A stretch of 64,000 nt of DNA from Pseudomonadota bacterium (GCA_023433585.1 JAEZCL010000008.1:1-64000); one strand, 5' to 3'. Positions 1 through 9,095 are shown, counted from the stretch's first letter. The notes: generated by a model not told the origin, from the letters alone. Translations and numbers: made by a program.

Positions 1-99
1 CACATGGAGGCCCTGACCAAGACGATGCTGAGAACGGCGGGAACCACCATCACCCGCGAACTCCTGCGCGGCGTTCTCGGCGGCATGAGACGCCGCTGA
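1..99 (+). CDS. C-terminal tail of a HerA-like (DUF853) helicase, partial
   Basis: An open frame enters from the left edge and ends at a TGA at 97-99, giving 32 residues. The tail has the pattern of an Arg/Gly-rich end (ELLRGVLGGMRRR) that closes many HerA-like DUF853 ATPases. HerA-like proteins are DNA-translocating ATPases. Only the tail is visible, so no Walker motif can be checked and the family call is a similarity judgement. The gene converges on dut, 19 bases away. Confidence 0.5.
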   Translation, partial: HMEALTKTMLRTAGTTITRELLRGVLGGMRRR

Positions 100-118
100 C
101 GCGCGCAGGCCGGAGCCT

Positions 119-577
119 TTACCGTCCCGTCGAGCCGAACCCGCCTTCGCCGCGCTCGGTCTCGTCCAGGGTCTTGACCTCGGCCCACTGGACCCGTTCA
201 TGCCGGGCGATGACCATCTGGGCGATGCGTTCGCCGCGCCGGATGACGAAGGGCTCGGCGCCCAGGTTGGCCAGGATCACCCCCACCTCTCCGCGATAAT
301 CGCTGTCGATGGTGCCGGGGCTGTTCAGGCAGGTGATCCCGTGCTTCAGCGCCAGGCCCGAACGGGGCCGCACCTGGGCCTCGTATCCCGGCTCCAGCGC
401 GATCTTCAGGCCCGTGGGGATCACCGCCCGCGCACCGGGCGCCAGGGTGATCGGCTGGTCCTCGGGCGCCGCCGCGCGCAGGTCCATGCCCGCCGAACCC
501 TCGGTCTCATAGGCGGGCAGCAGCAGGTCCTCGGCGTGGGGCAGGCGCAGGATCCGGGCGGTCACGGTCGCGGTCAT
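119..577 (-). CDS. dut: dUTP diphosphatase (dUTPase)
   Basis: Trimeric dUTPase of 152 residues, the usual length. It hydrolyses dUTP to dUMP and diphosphate, keeping uracil out of DNA and supplying dUMP for dTMP synthesis. The family motifs appear in order: MDLRAA near the N-terminus, [27 protein letters not shown] with the catalytic Asp, [10 protein letters not shown], and the C-terminal [10 protein letters not shown] glycine-rich arm that closes over the nucleotide. It lies 10 bases downstream of coaBC on the same strand, so the two are probably cotranscribed as coaBC-dut, a common bacterial pairing. Confidence 0.97.
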   Translation of the reverse strand: MTATVTARILRLPHAEDLLLPAYETEGSAGMDLRAAAPEDQPITLAPGARAVIPTGLKIALEPGYEAQVRPRSGLALKHGITCLNSPGTIDSDYRGEVGVILANLGAEPFVIRRGERIAQMVIARHERVQWAEVKTLDETERGEGGFGSTGR

Positions 578-587
578 GGGCGGTTCT

Positions 588-1805
588 TCAGTCCTTCAGG
601 GCTTCGGCGATGCGGTCGGCCAGGGCGCGGGCCACGGCCGCCTTGGACCGGCGCGGCCAGGCCTCGGCTGCGCCGCCCTTGACGATCAGGGTCACGGCGT
701 TGCCGTCCGAGCCGAACACCTCGTCCGACACGTCGTTGCCGACGATCCAGTCGCAGCCCTTCTTCGACAGCTTGGCCCGGGCGTGCGTCTCCAGGTCGCT
801 GGTCTCGGCGGCGAAGCCGATCACCAACCGAGGCCGCTTCGTCTTGGCCGAGGAGACGGCCGCCAGGATGTCGGGATTCTCGATCAGGCTGAGGGTCGGC
901 GGGCCGCCGGGCGCCTTCTTGATCTTGCCGGTGGCTACCGCGTCCACGCGCCAGTCCGCCACCGCCGCCGTCATCACCGCCACGTCCACGGGCAGCGCGG
1001 CCAGCGACGCTTCGTGCATCTGAACCGCCGTCTCCACGTCGATGCGGGTCACCCCCGGCGGGGCGGGCAGGGCCACCGGCCCGGACACCAGGGTCACCTC
1101 GGCGCCCAGATCGGCCAGAGCGGCGGCGACGGCGTAGCCCTGCTTGCCGCTGGAGCGGTTGGTCAGGCCCCGCACCGGATCGATCGGTTCAAAGGTCGGC
1201 CCGGCGGTCACCAGGGCCTTCCTGCCTGCCAGGGGCCGACCCGCCGCGCCGGCCAGCAGGCCATGGACCGCCTCCAGGATCGCCGCCGGCTCGGCCATGC
1301 GGCCGGGGCCGTATTCGCCGCAGGCCATCTCGCCCTCGTCCGGCCCGACCACGGCCATGCCATGCAGGCCGTCGAACCCGGTCAGGCGCGCCACATTGGC
1401 CTTCACCGCCGGATGCTCCCACATGCGCACGTTCATGGCCGGCGCCAGCAGCACCGTCTTGTCGGTGGCCAGAAGGGCGGTCGACGCCAGATCGTCCGCC
1501 AGGCCGTTGGCCGCCTTGGCCATCAGCCCGGCGGTGGCCGGCGCGACCACAATCAGATCGGCCCAGCGCGACAGCTCGATATGGCCCATGGCGGTCTCGT
1601 CCTCGGGCGAGAACAGGGCCTGATGCACCGGATGACCGGTCAGGGACGCCAACGACAGGGGCGTGACGAACTCCGCGCCCGCCTTCGTCAGCACCGCGCG
1701 CACCGTCATGCCCGCCTTCTTCATAAGGCGGATCAGCTCCAGCGCCTTGTAAGCGGCGATGCCGCCGCCGACGATCAGCAGGATTCTTGGGTCGGCCTTC
1801 GTCAT
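588..1805 (-). CDS. coaBC: Bifunctional phosphopantothenoylcysteine decarboxylase / phosphopantothenate-cysteine ligase
   Basis: Coenzyme A biosynthesis enzyme of 405 residues. The N-terminal CoaC half is a flavoprotein decarboxylase, with [20 protein letters not shown] at its start and a [12 protein letters not shown] segment near residue 125. The C-terminal CoaB half adds cysteine to 4'-phosphopantothenate and carries [25 protein letters not shown] from about residue 200. The order and length match the usual fused enzyme. The ATG at 1805 directly precedes the conserved [13 protein letters not shown] strand. It is the first gene of a probable coaBC-dut unit. Its promoter must lie in the 122-base spacer shared with the divergent lipoprotein gene. 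Confidence 0.97.
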   Translation of the reverse strand: MTKADPRILLIVGGGIAAYKALELIRLMKKAGMTVRAVLTKAGAEFVTPLSLASLTGHPVHQALFSPEDETAMGHIELSRWADLIVVAPATAGLMAKAANGLADDLASTALLATDKTVLLAPAMNVRMWEHPAVKANVARLTGFDGLHGMAVVGPDEGEMACGEYGPGRMAEPAAILEAVHGLLAGAAGRPLAGRKALVTAGPTFEPIDPVRGLTNRSSGKQGYAVAAALADLGAEVTLVSGPVALPAPPGVTRIDVETAVQMHEASLAALPVDVAVMTAAVADWRVDAVATGKIKKAPGGPPTLSLIENPDILAAVSSAKTKRPRLVIGFAAETSDLETHARAKLSKKGCDWIVGNDVSDEVFGSDGNAVTLIVKGGAAEAWPRRSKAAVARALADRIAEALKD

Positions 1806-1862
1806 GACCCCCGCTTACCGGGGCGCACCCTCCCCGTCGAGAGGACATGTCGCGCGCAAAAA

Positions 1863-1877
1863 GAACATTGCATGAAC
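1863..1877. promoter_or_regulatory. Candidate LexA (SOS) box, GAAC-N7-GAAC
   Basis: The spacer between coaBC and the divergent lipoprotein gene carries GAAC, seven bases, GAAC, read as GTTC-N7-GTTC on the other strand. Direct repeats of this form are the LexA operator known from several alphaproteobacteria. The match actually extends to GAACATT twice with an 11-base period. The site is 58 bases upstream of coaBC and 50 bases upstream of the lipoprotein ATG. Eight fixed bases could match by chance about once or twice in a window of this size, so position is the main support. Confidence 0.4.
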
Positions 1878-1927
1878 ATTAACCTTATGCATAACATGGG
1901 TCTGCGGGGTTCATGAGGGAGGCGTGG

Positions 1928-2440
1928 ATGACCATGAGAATGAGAGGGCTGCTGGCCGGTCTGTTGGCCGCCGGAATGGGGTTAAGCGGCTGTGACAATG
2001 GCCAGAGCGCGGTGGAGACCCGCGAAAGGGCGGCCGGGGCGGAGGAGGCGGCTGTCCCGGAGACGGCGGTTTCGGTGAGCGCGGCCGCATCCGCACCGGC
2101 CGAATCGGCGCGCTGGACGTCGAACCGACGCAACACGGCCCAGGAGAACATTCAGCGGCTCTACGAACGCAACGGCGCGGCCTTCGGCGCGCGCTCGGCG
2201 GACGACTATGTGGCCCAGGCGCACGCCTTTATCGCCGCCCCGCCGGCCGGGACCGAGACGGTCCGTCGCGCCAACGGCGACACACTCTACTACCAGGCGG
2301 CGAGCAACACCTTCCTGGTGGCCACGTCCGAGGGCGTGCCGCGCACCATGTTCAAGCCGGATGAGGGCGCCGCCTACTGGGAGCAGCAGAAGACGCGCGA
2401 AACCGAGCGCGCCGAGGGTCGGGATCAGGCCCGGTCCTGA
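1928..2440 (+). CDS. Small lipoprotein of unknown function with a toxin-module-like C-terminal half
   Basis: A 170-residue protein whose N-terminus (MTMRMRGLLAGLLAAGMGL) is a signal peptide ending in lipobox LSGC, with Cys22 the predicted lipidated residue. I chose the ATG at 1928 rather than 1913 because GGGAGG lies just before it and it gives a clean signal peptide. Residues 23-65 are Ala/Glu-rich linker. The rest is compact and ends with a pattern of aromatic and polar residues (LYYQAASNTFLVA, then PRTMFKPDEGAAYW). This resembles the C-terminal modules of some polymorphic-toxin proteins, a loose similarity by eye only. Its 3' end overlaps the convergent XRE gene by 16 bases. Confidence 0.7.
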   Translation: MTMRMRGLLAGLLAAGMGLSGCDNGQSAVETRERAAGAEEAAVPETAVSVSAAASAPAESARWTSNRRNTAQENIQRLYERNGAAFGARSADDYVAQAHAFIAAPPAGTETVRRANGDTLYYQAASNTFLVATSEGVPRTMFKPDEGAAYWEQQKTRETERAEGRDQARS

Positions 2441-2844
2441 TCCGCGCGGTCACCCAGCATCTCACGGATCATGTCCAGGGCGATCTTCTGCTGGCGCAGG
2501 GAAAGCCGGGGCGCCAGGCGGGCGATCTCCTGGCTCTGGCGAGTGACGGGAAAGTCGTGATCGAACGACACCGTATCGCTTTCGGCCATGCCCGGCGCCG
2601 CCGCCGTCAATCCTTCAAAGAAGAAGCCGGTGTCCACCTTGAAGAACTGGGCGATCTCCCACAGCTTGGAGGCCGAGATGCGGTTGGCGCCCTTTTCGTA
2701 TTTCTGAATCTGCTGGAACGTCAGGCCCAGGGCGGCGCCCAGCTGGCTCTGACTATAGCCTAGGGACTTGCGGCGAGCCTCGACCCGCTTGCCCACATGC
2801 CGGTCCACCAGATGGGGACCATCGTCACCTTTTCCTCGCGCCAT
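2425..2844 (-). CDS. XRE-family helix-turn-helix transcriptional regulator
   Basis: A 139-residue protein with a Cro/CI-type HTH at about residues 19-75. GYSQSQLGAALGLTFQQIQKYEKGANRISASKLWEIAQFF is the helix-turn-helix and the following helices, split here only by family convention. The C-terminal 60 residues (LAPRLSLRQQKIALDMIREML) form a short helical tail. This type of regulator follows lnt in several alphaproteobacteria. It lies 67 bases downstream of lnt and is probably the last gene of the miaB-to-lnt series. It is a clear paralogue of the regulator at 9096-9476. Target genes are unknown. Confidence 0.88.
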   Translation of the reverse strand: MARGKGDDGPHLVDRHVGKRVEARRKSLGYSQSQLGAALGLTFQQIQKYEKGANRISASKLWEIAQFFKVDTGFFFEGLTAAAPGMAESDTVSFDHDFPVTRQSQEIARLAPRLSLRQQKIALDMIREMLGDRADQDRA

Positions 2845-2911
2845 CTTACGCCGCCTTCAGAGCTGTCAGCATAGGCATACGCCTCCTGAATGGCCCGCCA
2901 ACCGCAAGATG

Positions 2912-4588
2912 TCACCTTAATTCCTGGTGAAGGTTCCGGCGCGCGGCGATTCGGACCCCATAAGGCCACAGACCGACGATCAAACCCAGGAACATCAAGC
3001 CCGCAAAGCCGAATCCGCCGAACCGGCTGTAGAGCGTGGGCGCCAGAGCCCGGGGCAGGCGCGCGTCGATTACGCCGCTTTCGCCCGCCTCCAGCCGCTT
3101 GCCCTCCACGGCGCGGCCCCAGGGGTCGATCATGGCCGACACGCCGGTCGGCGTCGCGCGCACCACGGGCAACCCCGTCTCGATGGCGCGGAAGCTGGCC
3201 AGGTTCAGGTGCTGGATCGGTCCGGAGGTGCGCCCGAACCAGGCGTCGTTGGAGACATTGACGATCCAGCCGGGGCGGTCGCCGCCGCCCGGCGTGAAAC
3301 CCGGATAGAGGCTCTCGTAGCAGATGAGGGGCTGGACGTCGGGCAGGCCGGGCAGGACCAGCGGCGCGGGCTGAGGGCCGGGGCTGTAATCTGCGGGCAT
3401 GTGCACCAGGCTCCTGAGGCCGGTGGCGCTCATCAGCCGGGCCAGGGGCAGATATTCGCCGAAGGGCACGAGGCGATGCTTGTCATAGACCGCCGAAATG
3501 CGCATGCCCGCACCGCCTTCGCCGGTCAGGGCGTAAAGGCTGTTGAAATAGCGCCACTCCCCGTCCGCCGCGGGCTCGGCGCGGCTGAAGCCCGCCAGCA
3601 GGGTCTGGCCCGGCTGAAGCGCCCGCGCCATGGCCGCCGCCACGGGCGATCCGTCCGCGAAGGCTTCGTTGGAGGTGACGGGCAAGGCGCCTTCGGGCCA
3701 GACGATGACATTCGGCGTCTGGGCGCCGGGACGGGCCGTCAGATTGACGTAACGCTGGACGATCGCTTCGAAGTTCGCTTCATCCCACTTGGCCTGCTGC
3801 TCCACGTCGGCCTGGACGATGCGCACCACCGTGTCGGCGGCCTCGGGCCGCGCCTGGTCCAGCCGGACCTGCCCCGCGACGACCAGGGCGGCGATCAGGG
3901 CGGCGCCCAGTACGGCGGCGCCCCATCTCGGCTTGACCCGGCCCGGGCTGAACAGGGGCGCAATCAGGCTGAATCCCGCCACGGTGACCAGGCCGAGACC
4001 ATAGACGCCCGCCACGGCGGCGAACTGCGAGGCCGCGGAGCCGGCGCCCCAGGCGGCGCCGGCGGGGTTCCAGGGAAAGCCCGTCAGGACCGTTCCGCGC
4101 AGCCATTCGAACCCGCAGAAGACGACGGCGAAGAACACCGGCCTGAGCGCATGGCCGGCCGGATGAAGGCGGTGATAGAGCGCGAAGGCGGCGCCCCAGA
4201 ACAGGGCCAGGCCCGCCGGCAACAGCGAGGCGGCGAACGGCGCCATCCAGGCGTGCGCCTCGGCGTTGACCAGGAAGGCCTCGGCCACCCACCAGCAGCT
4301 GATGAAGAAATAGGCGAACCCCGAAAGCCAGCCCAACTGGAACGCGCCGCGCGCGGTCCTGGCGCGCTCGGTCAGCAGCAGCAGGGCCGGATAGGCCAGA
4401 AAGCCGGCCACCAGACCGAAGGGCGGATGCGCCGCCGCCGCCAGCGCGCCCAGCGCCAGGGCGGCCAGGGCGGCGCCCAGCCGGGTCAGCGCTTTCGGAC
4501 CCGTTCCCCGACGACGGGGCGCCGTCTCGGGCGTCGAGCCTTCCGAGACAATCCGGTCTTCGGCCAATGGATTGGGTTCAGATGTCAT
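2912..4588 (-). CDS. lnt: Apolipoprotein N-acyltransferase
   Basis: Inner-membrane enzyme of 558 residues that adds the third acyl chain to the N-terminal cysteine of lipoproteins. The N-terminal third is a run of hydrophobic segments, and the C-terminal part is a nitrilase-like domain. The catalytic residues are recognisable: Glu in WPEGALPV, Lys in YDKHRLVPFGEYLP and Cys in PLICYESLYPGF, followed by VNVSNDAWFG. The frame is open to 4684, but I place the start at ATG 4588: the upstream extension is Arg/Pro-rich and lies inside ybeY. The start overlaps the end of ybeY by 11 bases, which suggests translational coupling. Confidence 0.95.
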   Translation of the reverse strand: MTSEPNPLAEDRIVSEGSTPETAPRRRGTGPKALTRLGAALAALALGALAAAAHPPFGLVAGFLAYPALLLLTERARTARGAFQLGWLSGFAYFFISCWWVAEAFLVNAEAHAWMAPFAASLLPAGLALFWGAAFALYHRLHPAGHALRPVFFAVVFCGFEWLRGTVLTGFPWNPAGAAWGAGSAASQFAAVAGVYGLGLVTVAGFSLIAPLFSPGRVKPRWGAAVLGAALIAALVVAGQVRLDQARPEAADTVVRIVQADVEQQAKWDEANFEAIVQRYVNLTARPGAQTPNVIVWPEGALPVTSNEAFADGSPVAAAMARALQPGQTLLAGFSRAEPAADGEWRYFNSLYALTGEGGAGMRISAVYDKHRLVPFGEYLPLARLMSATGLRSLVHMPADYSPGPQPAPLVLPGLPDVQPLICYESLYPGFTPGGGDRPGWIVNVSNDAWFGRTSGPIQHLNLASFRAIETGLPVVRATPTGVSAMIDPWGRAVEGKRLEAGESGVIDARLPRALAPTLYSRFGGFGFAGLMFLGLIVGLWPYGVRIAARRNLHQELR

Positions 4589-5021
4589 TTCGGGACAAAT
4601 AAGGGTCAGGAACCCCGATCCCCGCAAGAAGCATGCGTTCGTGCGCCTCCATGGCCTCGGCCTCGGCCTCGGCCTCATGGTCATGCCCCATCAGATGCAG
4701 GACGCCGTGGATGACCAGATGGCTGAGGTGGTCGGCCAGGGTCTTGCCCTGGTCCTTCGCCTCGGCCGCGCAGACGCCATGGGCCAGGACGATGTCGCCC
4801 AGATGCGGCCGGGCGGTGTCGGGCGCGGGGAAGGAGAGGACATTGGTGGGCCGGTCCCTGTCCCGGAACCGGGCGTTGAGATCGCGCACCGTCCGGTCGT
4901 CGGTCAGCAGCACCGCCACGTCGCCGAGGGGCGCGGCCTGTTCGGCGGCGCGCAGGACGACGGCTTCGACGTCCGCCAGGGCGTCGGTCCAGGCGTCATC
5001 CTCGACCTCCACCTCGATCAT
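4578..5021 (-). CDS. ybeY: Endoribonuclease YbeY (16S rRNA maturation)
   Basis: A 147-residue zinc endoribonuclease acting in 16S rRNA 3'-end maturation and ribosome quality control. The metal-binding signature is visible near the C-terminus as HGVLHLMGHDHE, giving three His ligands. The upstream LTDDRTVRDLNARFRDRDRPTNVLSFP block is the family hallmark. The start overlaps the phoH stop by 4 bases and the end overlaps lnt by 11, so phoH-ybeY-lnt is one translationally linked unit. No corC-type gene lies between ybeY and lnt, although one is often found there in related genomes. Confidence 0.96.
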   Translation of the reverse strand: MIEVEVEDDAWTDALADVEAVVLRAAEQAAPLGDVAVLLTDDRTVRDLNARFRDRDRPTNVLSFPAPDTARPHLGDIVLAHGVCAAEAKDQGKTLADHLSHLVIHGVLHLMGHDHEAEAEAEAMEAHERMLLAGIGVPDPYLSRNDI

Positions 5022-5986
5022 GCGTCGTTCGGCTCCCGCCCCCGCGCGGCGGCGGCGTCCGCGTCATAGGCCCGCACGATGCGCTCCACCAGGGCGTGGC
5101 GCACCACGTCGGACGCCTCGAAGCGCATGACGCCGACGCCCTTCACCCCCTCCAGGATGCGCAGGGCGTGCGGCAGGCCGGAATCGCGGCTGTTGACCAG
5201 GTCGATCTGGCTGGGGTCGCCGGTCACCACCATGCGCGCGCCCTCGCCGAGGCGCGTCAGAACCATTTTCATCTGCAGCCGGGTCAGGTTCTGGGCCTCG
5301 TCGGCGATGACGAAGGCGTGGCTGAGGGTGCGGCCGCGCATGAAGGCGATGGGCGCCGCCTCGATCTCGCCCTTGTCCCGCCTCCGGCGCACGTCGTCGG
5401 CGCCCAGGATCTCGTTCAGCGCCTCCCAGATGGGCGCCAGATAGGGATCGACCTTCTCGTTCAGGTCGCCGGGCAGGAACCCCAGCTTCTCGCCTGCCTC
5501 CACCGCCGGACGGGTTATGACCAGCCGGTCCACCTGGCCGCGCCGCAGCAGCGAGGCGCCGTAGGCCGCCGCCAGGAACGTCTTGCCCGTGCCCGCCGGC
5601 CCGACGCCGAAGGTCAACTCGCACTGGGCCAGCGCCTCCAGATAGCGCGCCTGGGCCGGGGTCTTGGGGGCGATGACGCCGCGACGGCCCACCGGCAGGG
5701 CCACGCCCTCGGGCGTCTTTCCGCCGGAACGGACCGCACCCAGGGCGGTGCGCACGTCCGCCTCGGTGATCTCGGCGCCCAGGTCGGCGCGCTTGGCCAG
5801 GGTCTCGATCACCCGGCGCGCGGCCGCGCGATCCTTGGCCGAACCGTTGATGGACACGCCGCCGCCGGGGGATTCCACCAGCACCTTGAAGGCGTCCTCA
5901 ATCAGGGCGACGTGGCGGCTGCCCGGCCCGATCACGGAGCGCAGGGCCGCGTCGGACAGGGCCAGGAACTCGGATTCGCGGGGCAT
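5018..5986 (-). CDS. PhoH-like ATPase (YbeZ/PhoL)
   Basis: Cytosolic P-loop ATPase of 322 residues in the PhoH-like family, usually linked to YbeY and RNA metabolism. An N-terminal KH-like portion (residues 1-110) is followed by the ATPase domain, with Walker A GPAGTGKTFLAAAYG near residue 155 and Walker B FVIADEAQN near residue 250. VTGDPSQIDL follows as the sensor strand. It starts 3 bases after the miaB stop and overlaps ybeY by 4 bases, the classic miaB-ybeZ-ybeY order. Confidence 0.95.
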   Translation of the reverse strand: MPRESEFLALSDAALRSVIGPGSRHVALIEDAFKVLVESPGGGVSINGSAKDRAAARRVIETLAKRADLGAEITEADVRTALGAVRSGGKTPEGVALPVGRRGVIAPKTPAQARYLEALAQCELTFGVGPAGTGKTFLAAAYGASLLRRGQVDRLVITRPAVEAGEKLGFLPGDLNEKVDPYLAPIWEALNEILGADDVRRRRDKGEIEAAPIAFMRGRTLSHAFVIADEAQNLTRLQMKMVLTRLGEGARMVVTGDPSQIDLVNSRDSGLPHALRILEGVKGVGVMRFEASDVVRHALVERIVRAYDADAAAARGREPNDA

Positions 5987-5988
5987 TC

Positions 5989-7476
5989 TTATGCCCTACC
6001 GCTCGCGACGCGGTCGCTCGCTGCTTGAGGGCGGGAGGAGGCTTCAAGGTCGAGGGCCTGCGTGCCGGCGGGGGCCTGAACGTCGTCAATCAATGCGCCG
6101 GCGAGGCTGTTCTGCTGGCCGCGCTCGATGCGGACGGGGACGATGCGGCCCATCAGGTGGTCGGCGTCCTCCACATGGACCGACTGAAGATAGGGCGAAC
6201 GACCGATGGCCTGGCGGCCGTGGCGGCCCTTTCGTTCGAACAGCACCGGCAGCACCTTGCCCGCCTGGGACCGGTTGAAGGCGGCCTGCTGCTCGAACAG
6301 CAAGGCTTGGAGCGCCTGCAGCCGCTCCGAGGCGACCTTCGGCTCAACCTGGGCGGCCATGGTCGCGGCGGGCGTGCCGGGGCGCGGCGAATAGATGAAC
6401 GAGAAGGCCGAGGCGTAATTCACGCGCCGCACCAGATCCAGGGTGTCCTCGAAATCCCGGTCCGTCTCGCCGGGGAAGCCGACGATGAAGTCGCCCGACA
6501 GGGCCATGTCCGGCCGCGCCGCGCGGATGCGCTCGATCAGGTCGAAATATTTCTGGCGCCCGTGCTTGCGGTTCATCAGCCGCAGGATGCGGTCCGAGCC
6601 GGACTGCACCGGCAAGTGCAGATAGGGCATCAGGGCGTCCAGATCGGCGTGGGCGGCGATCAGGTCATCGCTCATGTCGTTGGGATGGCTGGTCGTATAG
6701 CGGATGCGGTCCAGTCCCTCGATATCCGCCAACGCATACGCGAGCCGCGCCAGGGTCCAGGCCTTTCCGTCCGGCCCTTCGCCGTCATAGGCGTTGACGT
6801 TCTGGCCCAGGAGGGTGACCTCGCGTACGTCCCGCGCGGCCAGTTCGCGCGCCTCGGCCAGGATGTCGGCGGCCGGGCGCGACCATTCGGCGCCGCGCGT
6901 GTAGGGCACTACGCAGAAGCTGCAGAACTTGTCGCACCCCTCCTGCACCGTCAGGAAGGCGGTCGGCCCCTTCACGCCTCGCGCCTGGGGCAGGGCGTCG
7001 AACTTGGCGTTCGGCGCGAAGTCGGCGCCGATGCGTTCGCCCCGCGCCCTTGCGGTGCGGGTCAGAAGCTCGGGCAGCTGATGATAGGCCTGCGGACCCA
7101 CCACCAGATCCACCGCCGGCTGGCGGCGCATGATCTCCTGCCCTTCCGCCTGGGCCACGCAGCCGGCGACCGCGATGGTCATGGCGCCGGACTTCTCTTC
7201 CTTGAGCATCCTAAGCTTGCCCAGTTCGGAATAGACCTTCTCGGCCGCCTTCTCCCGGATATGACAGGTGTTCAGGATGACGAAATCGGCGTCCTCGGCC
7301 GTATCGGTCGGCGCATAGCCCAGCGGGCGCAGGACATCAGCCATGCGCTCGGAGTCATAGACGTTCATCTGGCAGCCGTAGGTCTTGATGAACAGGCGCT
7401 TTTCGGCCCGTTCGCCCTTCGGCGCGTCTTCGGCGTCGATCATCGCGCGGTTATGGGGATTTCCGCCCCGGGCCAC
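5989..7476 (-). CDS. miaB: tRNA-2-methylthio-N6-dimethylallyladenosine synthase MiaB
   Basis: Radical-SAM methylthiotransferase of 495 residues (484 if the ATG at 7443 is used) that converts i6A37 to ms2i6A37 in tRNAs reading UNN codons. The UPF0004 domain begins [18 protein letters not shown] with the first cluster cysteine. The radical-SAM cluster motif is [17 protein letters not shown] (CxxxCxxC). The C-terminal TRAM domain ([20 protein letters not shown]) binds tRNA. The C-terminus extends some 30 residues past TRAM into an Ala/Ser-rich tail that I do not regard as a domain. It lies 32 bases downstream of the fur-type gene. Confidence 0.97.
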   Translation of the reverse strand: MARGGNPHNRAMIDAEDAPKGERAEKRLFIKTYGCQMNVYDSERMADVLRPLGYAPTDTAEDADFVILNTCHIREKAAEKVYSELGKLRMLKEEKSGAMTIAVAGCVAQAEGQEIMRRQPAVDLVVGPQAYHQLPELLTRTARARGERIGADFAPNAKFDALPQARGVKGPTAFLTVQEGCDKFCSFCVVPYTRGAEWSRPAADILAEARELAARDVREVTLLGQNVNAYDGEGPDGKAWTLARLAYALADIEGLDRIRYTTSHPNDMSDDLIAAHADLDALMPYLHLPVQSGSDRILRLMNRKHGRQKYFDLIERIRAARPDMALSGDFIVGFPGETDRDFEDTLDLVRRVNYASAFSFIYSPRPGTPAATMAAQVEPKVASERLQALQALLFEQQAAFNRSQAGKVLPVLFERKGRHGRQAIGRSPYLQSVHVEDADHLMGRIVPVRIERGQQNSLAGALIDDVQAPAGTQALDLEASSRPQAASDRVASGRA

Positions 7477-7508
7477 AAGACGGACCGGGAATCGGGCGGC
7501 CCGGCGTA

Positions 7509-7988
7509 TCAGGCCTCTTCTTCGGTCCGCCGCTTCTGGCGGGTGAAGATCAGGCCCTCGCGCGCTTCGGGCGAGGCGCCCTCGATGGGCGTGCCGTACA
7601 GTTCCAGCTTGTGCCCGATCAGCTTGAAGCCCAGGCGCCGGGCGATCTCCTCCTTGAGGCGCTCGATCTCGGCGTCGAAGAACTCGATGACCTCGCCGGA
7701 CTTGGCGTCGATCAGATGGTCATGGTGATCGTCGCCCGCCTCCTCATAGCGGCTGCGCCCGTCGCCGAAGTCGTGCTTCTCGACCACCCCGGCCTCCTCG
7801 AACAGGCGCACGGTGCGATAGACCGTGGCGATCGAGATGTGCGGGTCGATGGTCGAGGCGCGACGGTACAGCTCCTCCACGTCGGGATGGTCTTCGGCGT
7901 CCGACAGCACCCGTGCGATCACACGGCGCTGTTCGGTCATGCGCATGCCGCGCTCGGCGCAGAGTTTCTCGATCCGGTCCATGGTCAT
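7509..7988 (-). CDS. fur: Fur-family metalloregulator
   Basis: A 159-residue Fur-family repressor. The winged-helix domain (residues 1-85) contains [11 protein letters not shown] and the recognition region [19 protein letters not shown]. The dimer/metal domain contains a His-rich [22 protein letters not shown] stretch, the regulatory site of Fur proteins. There is no CxxC pair in the C-terminal part, so the structural Cys4 zinc site of Zur/PerR types is absent, as is common for alphaproteobacterial Fur/Mur. It could respond to iron or manganese, and the sequence does not decide. It sits between rimI and miaB, an alphaproteobacterial arrangement. Confidence 0.93.
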   Translation of the reverse strand: MTMDRIEKLCAERGMRMTEQRRVIARVLSDAEDHPDVEELYRRASTIDPHISIATVYRTVRLFEEAGVVEKHDFGDGRSRYEEAGDDHHDHLIDAKSGEVIEFFDAEIERLKEEIARRLGFKLIGHKLELYGTPIEGASPEAREGLIFTRQKRRTEEEA

Positions 7989-8021
7989 CAGGATAATCGC
8001 CTGTCGCGCGAGAGGAAAGCC

Positions 8022-8432
8022 TCACGCCAAGTTGAGAGCCAGTATCAGGGCGTCGGCGCGCGACCCGTCCGGACGGGCGTAGTAGGCTGCGCGCCGGCCA
8101 CTCTGGACAAAGCCTCGCGCGGCGTAAAGCGCCAGGGCCGCCCCATTGTCGTGGGCCACCTCCAGGACCATGCGCGTCACGCCCTGGTCCCGGGCGCGCG
8201 CCACGGCGCGGTCGAGCAGCCGCCCGCCCAGGCCCCGGCGACGGGCCTGGGGCCGTACAGCCAGGGTGACGATCTCCGCTTCGTCCGCCGCGCGCCGCCA
8301 CATGAGGAAGCCGTCGGTCTCCGCCTCGACCTCGGCGCCTGGCATGGCCAGGAGGCCGCGAAAGGCCGACACGTCCCACGGCGCGTCGAAGGCGGAGGCG
8401 TGAAGGACGGCCAGCCGCTCCGGGTCGGTCAT
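8022..8432 (-). CDS. rimI: Ribosomal-protein-alanine N-acetyltransferase-like GNAT protein
   Basis: A 136-residue GNAT acyltransferase. The acetyl-CoA-binding signature is visible as VRPQARRRGLGGRLLDRAV (R/QxxGxG/A type), followed by MVLEVAHDNGAALALYAARGF, the alpha4-beta7 region typical of RimI. RimI acetylates the N-terminal Ala of ribosomal protein S18. The start overlaps the end of tsaB by 4 bases (ATGA), the widespread tsaB-rimI pairing. Substrate is inferred from family and context. Confidence 0.92.
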   Translation of the reverse strand: MTDPERLAVLHASAFDAPWDVSAFRGLLAMPGAEVEAETDGFLMWRRAADEAEIVTLAVRPQARRRGLGGRLLDRAVARARDQGVTRMVLEVAHDNGAALALYAARGFVQSGRRAAYYARPDGSRADALILALNLA

Positions 8433-9073
8433 GACGGGGTCCGGGCGGCGGGCGGCGTGGCGTCAGGCGCCCGCAGATAGAGGGGGCGGGCGGGCGTTTC
8501 GGGCCGGGCCGACGCCAGGACGGCCAGGGCTTCGGGCGTGGGCGTGTCGAGGGCGATCCGCCGCGCGCCCGGAATCGCCGTCAGCGCGGCGCCCGACCCC
8601 GTCAGGACCACGTCCGGCCCGCTCGCCTCGATCCTTCGCACGGCCGCCTCCAGATCCAGGGCGGCGGGCGGGTCCAGCGGCGCGCCGCCCCGGAATCCCT
8701 GGGCGTAGACCTGTCCCCGCCGGGCGTCGATCAGCGCCCAGACCACGACCTCGTCCGCGTCCGCCGCCTCGCCGGCCAGGGCCTCCAGGGTCGACAGGCC
8801 CGTCACCGGCCGATCCAGCGCCAGTCCCAGTCCCTGGGCGAAGGCCAGCCCGACCCGCAAGCCGGTGAACGATCCCGGACCGGTGGTCACCGCGATGCGG
8901 TCCAGCGCCTCGTACGTCCAGCCCGCCGCCGTCATGACGTCGCGCGCCATGCCGGCCAGGCGCTCCTGATGGCCGCGCGTCATGACCTCGGTGCGCGCGG
9001 CGGCCACGCGCGCGCCCTCGGCCGCGACGACGGTGCAGGCGTTCAGGGCCGTGTCGATAATCAGGGTCTTCAT
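8429..9073 (-). CDS. tsaB: tRNA threonylcarbamoyladenosine biosynthesis protein TsaB
   Basis: A 214-residue actin-like ATPase-fold protein that partners with TsaD in making the t6A37 modification of ANN-decoding tRNAs. It begins MKTLIIDTALNACTVV, the phosphate-1 strand of the family, and contains VTTGPGSFTGLRVGLAFAQGL, the strongest TsaB signature. I prefer ATG 9073 over 9088 because the family starts directly at this first strand. It overlaps rimI by 4 bases. The C-terminus (YLRAPDATPPA) matches TsaB. Confidence 0.95.
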   Translation of the reverse strand: MKTLIIDTALNACTVVAAEGARVAAARTEVMTRGHQERLAGMARDVMTAAGWTYEALDRIAVTTGPGSFTGLRVGLAFAQGLGLALDRPVTGLSTLEALAGEAADADEVVVWALIDARRGQVYAQGFRGGAPLDPPAALDLEAAVRRIEASGPDVVLTGSGAALTAIPGARRIALDTPTPEALAVLASARPETPARPLYLRAPDATPPAARTPS

Positions 9074-9095
9074 CAGGCCCGCCGCCATAAAGCGG

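Noticed and set aside
576..1916. Long plus-strand ORF over coaBC
   Set aside because: It lies opposite coaBC, has the Arg/His/Gly-rich composition of antisense frames in GC-rich DNA, and shows no domain.
2927..4714. 595-codon plus-strand ORF over lnt
   Set aside because: It is a shadow of lnt with low-complexity Gly/Arg/Gln composition and no recognisable motif.
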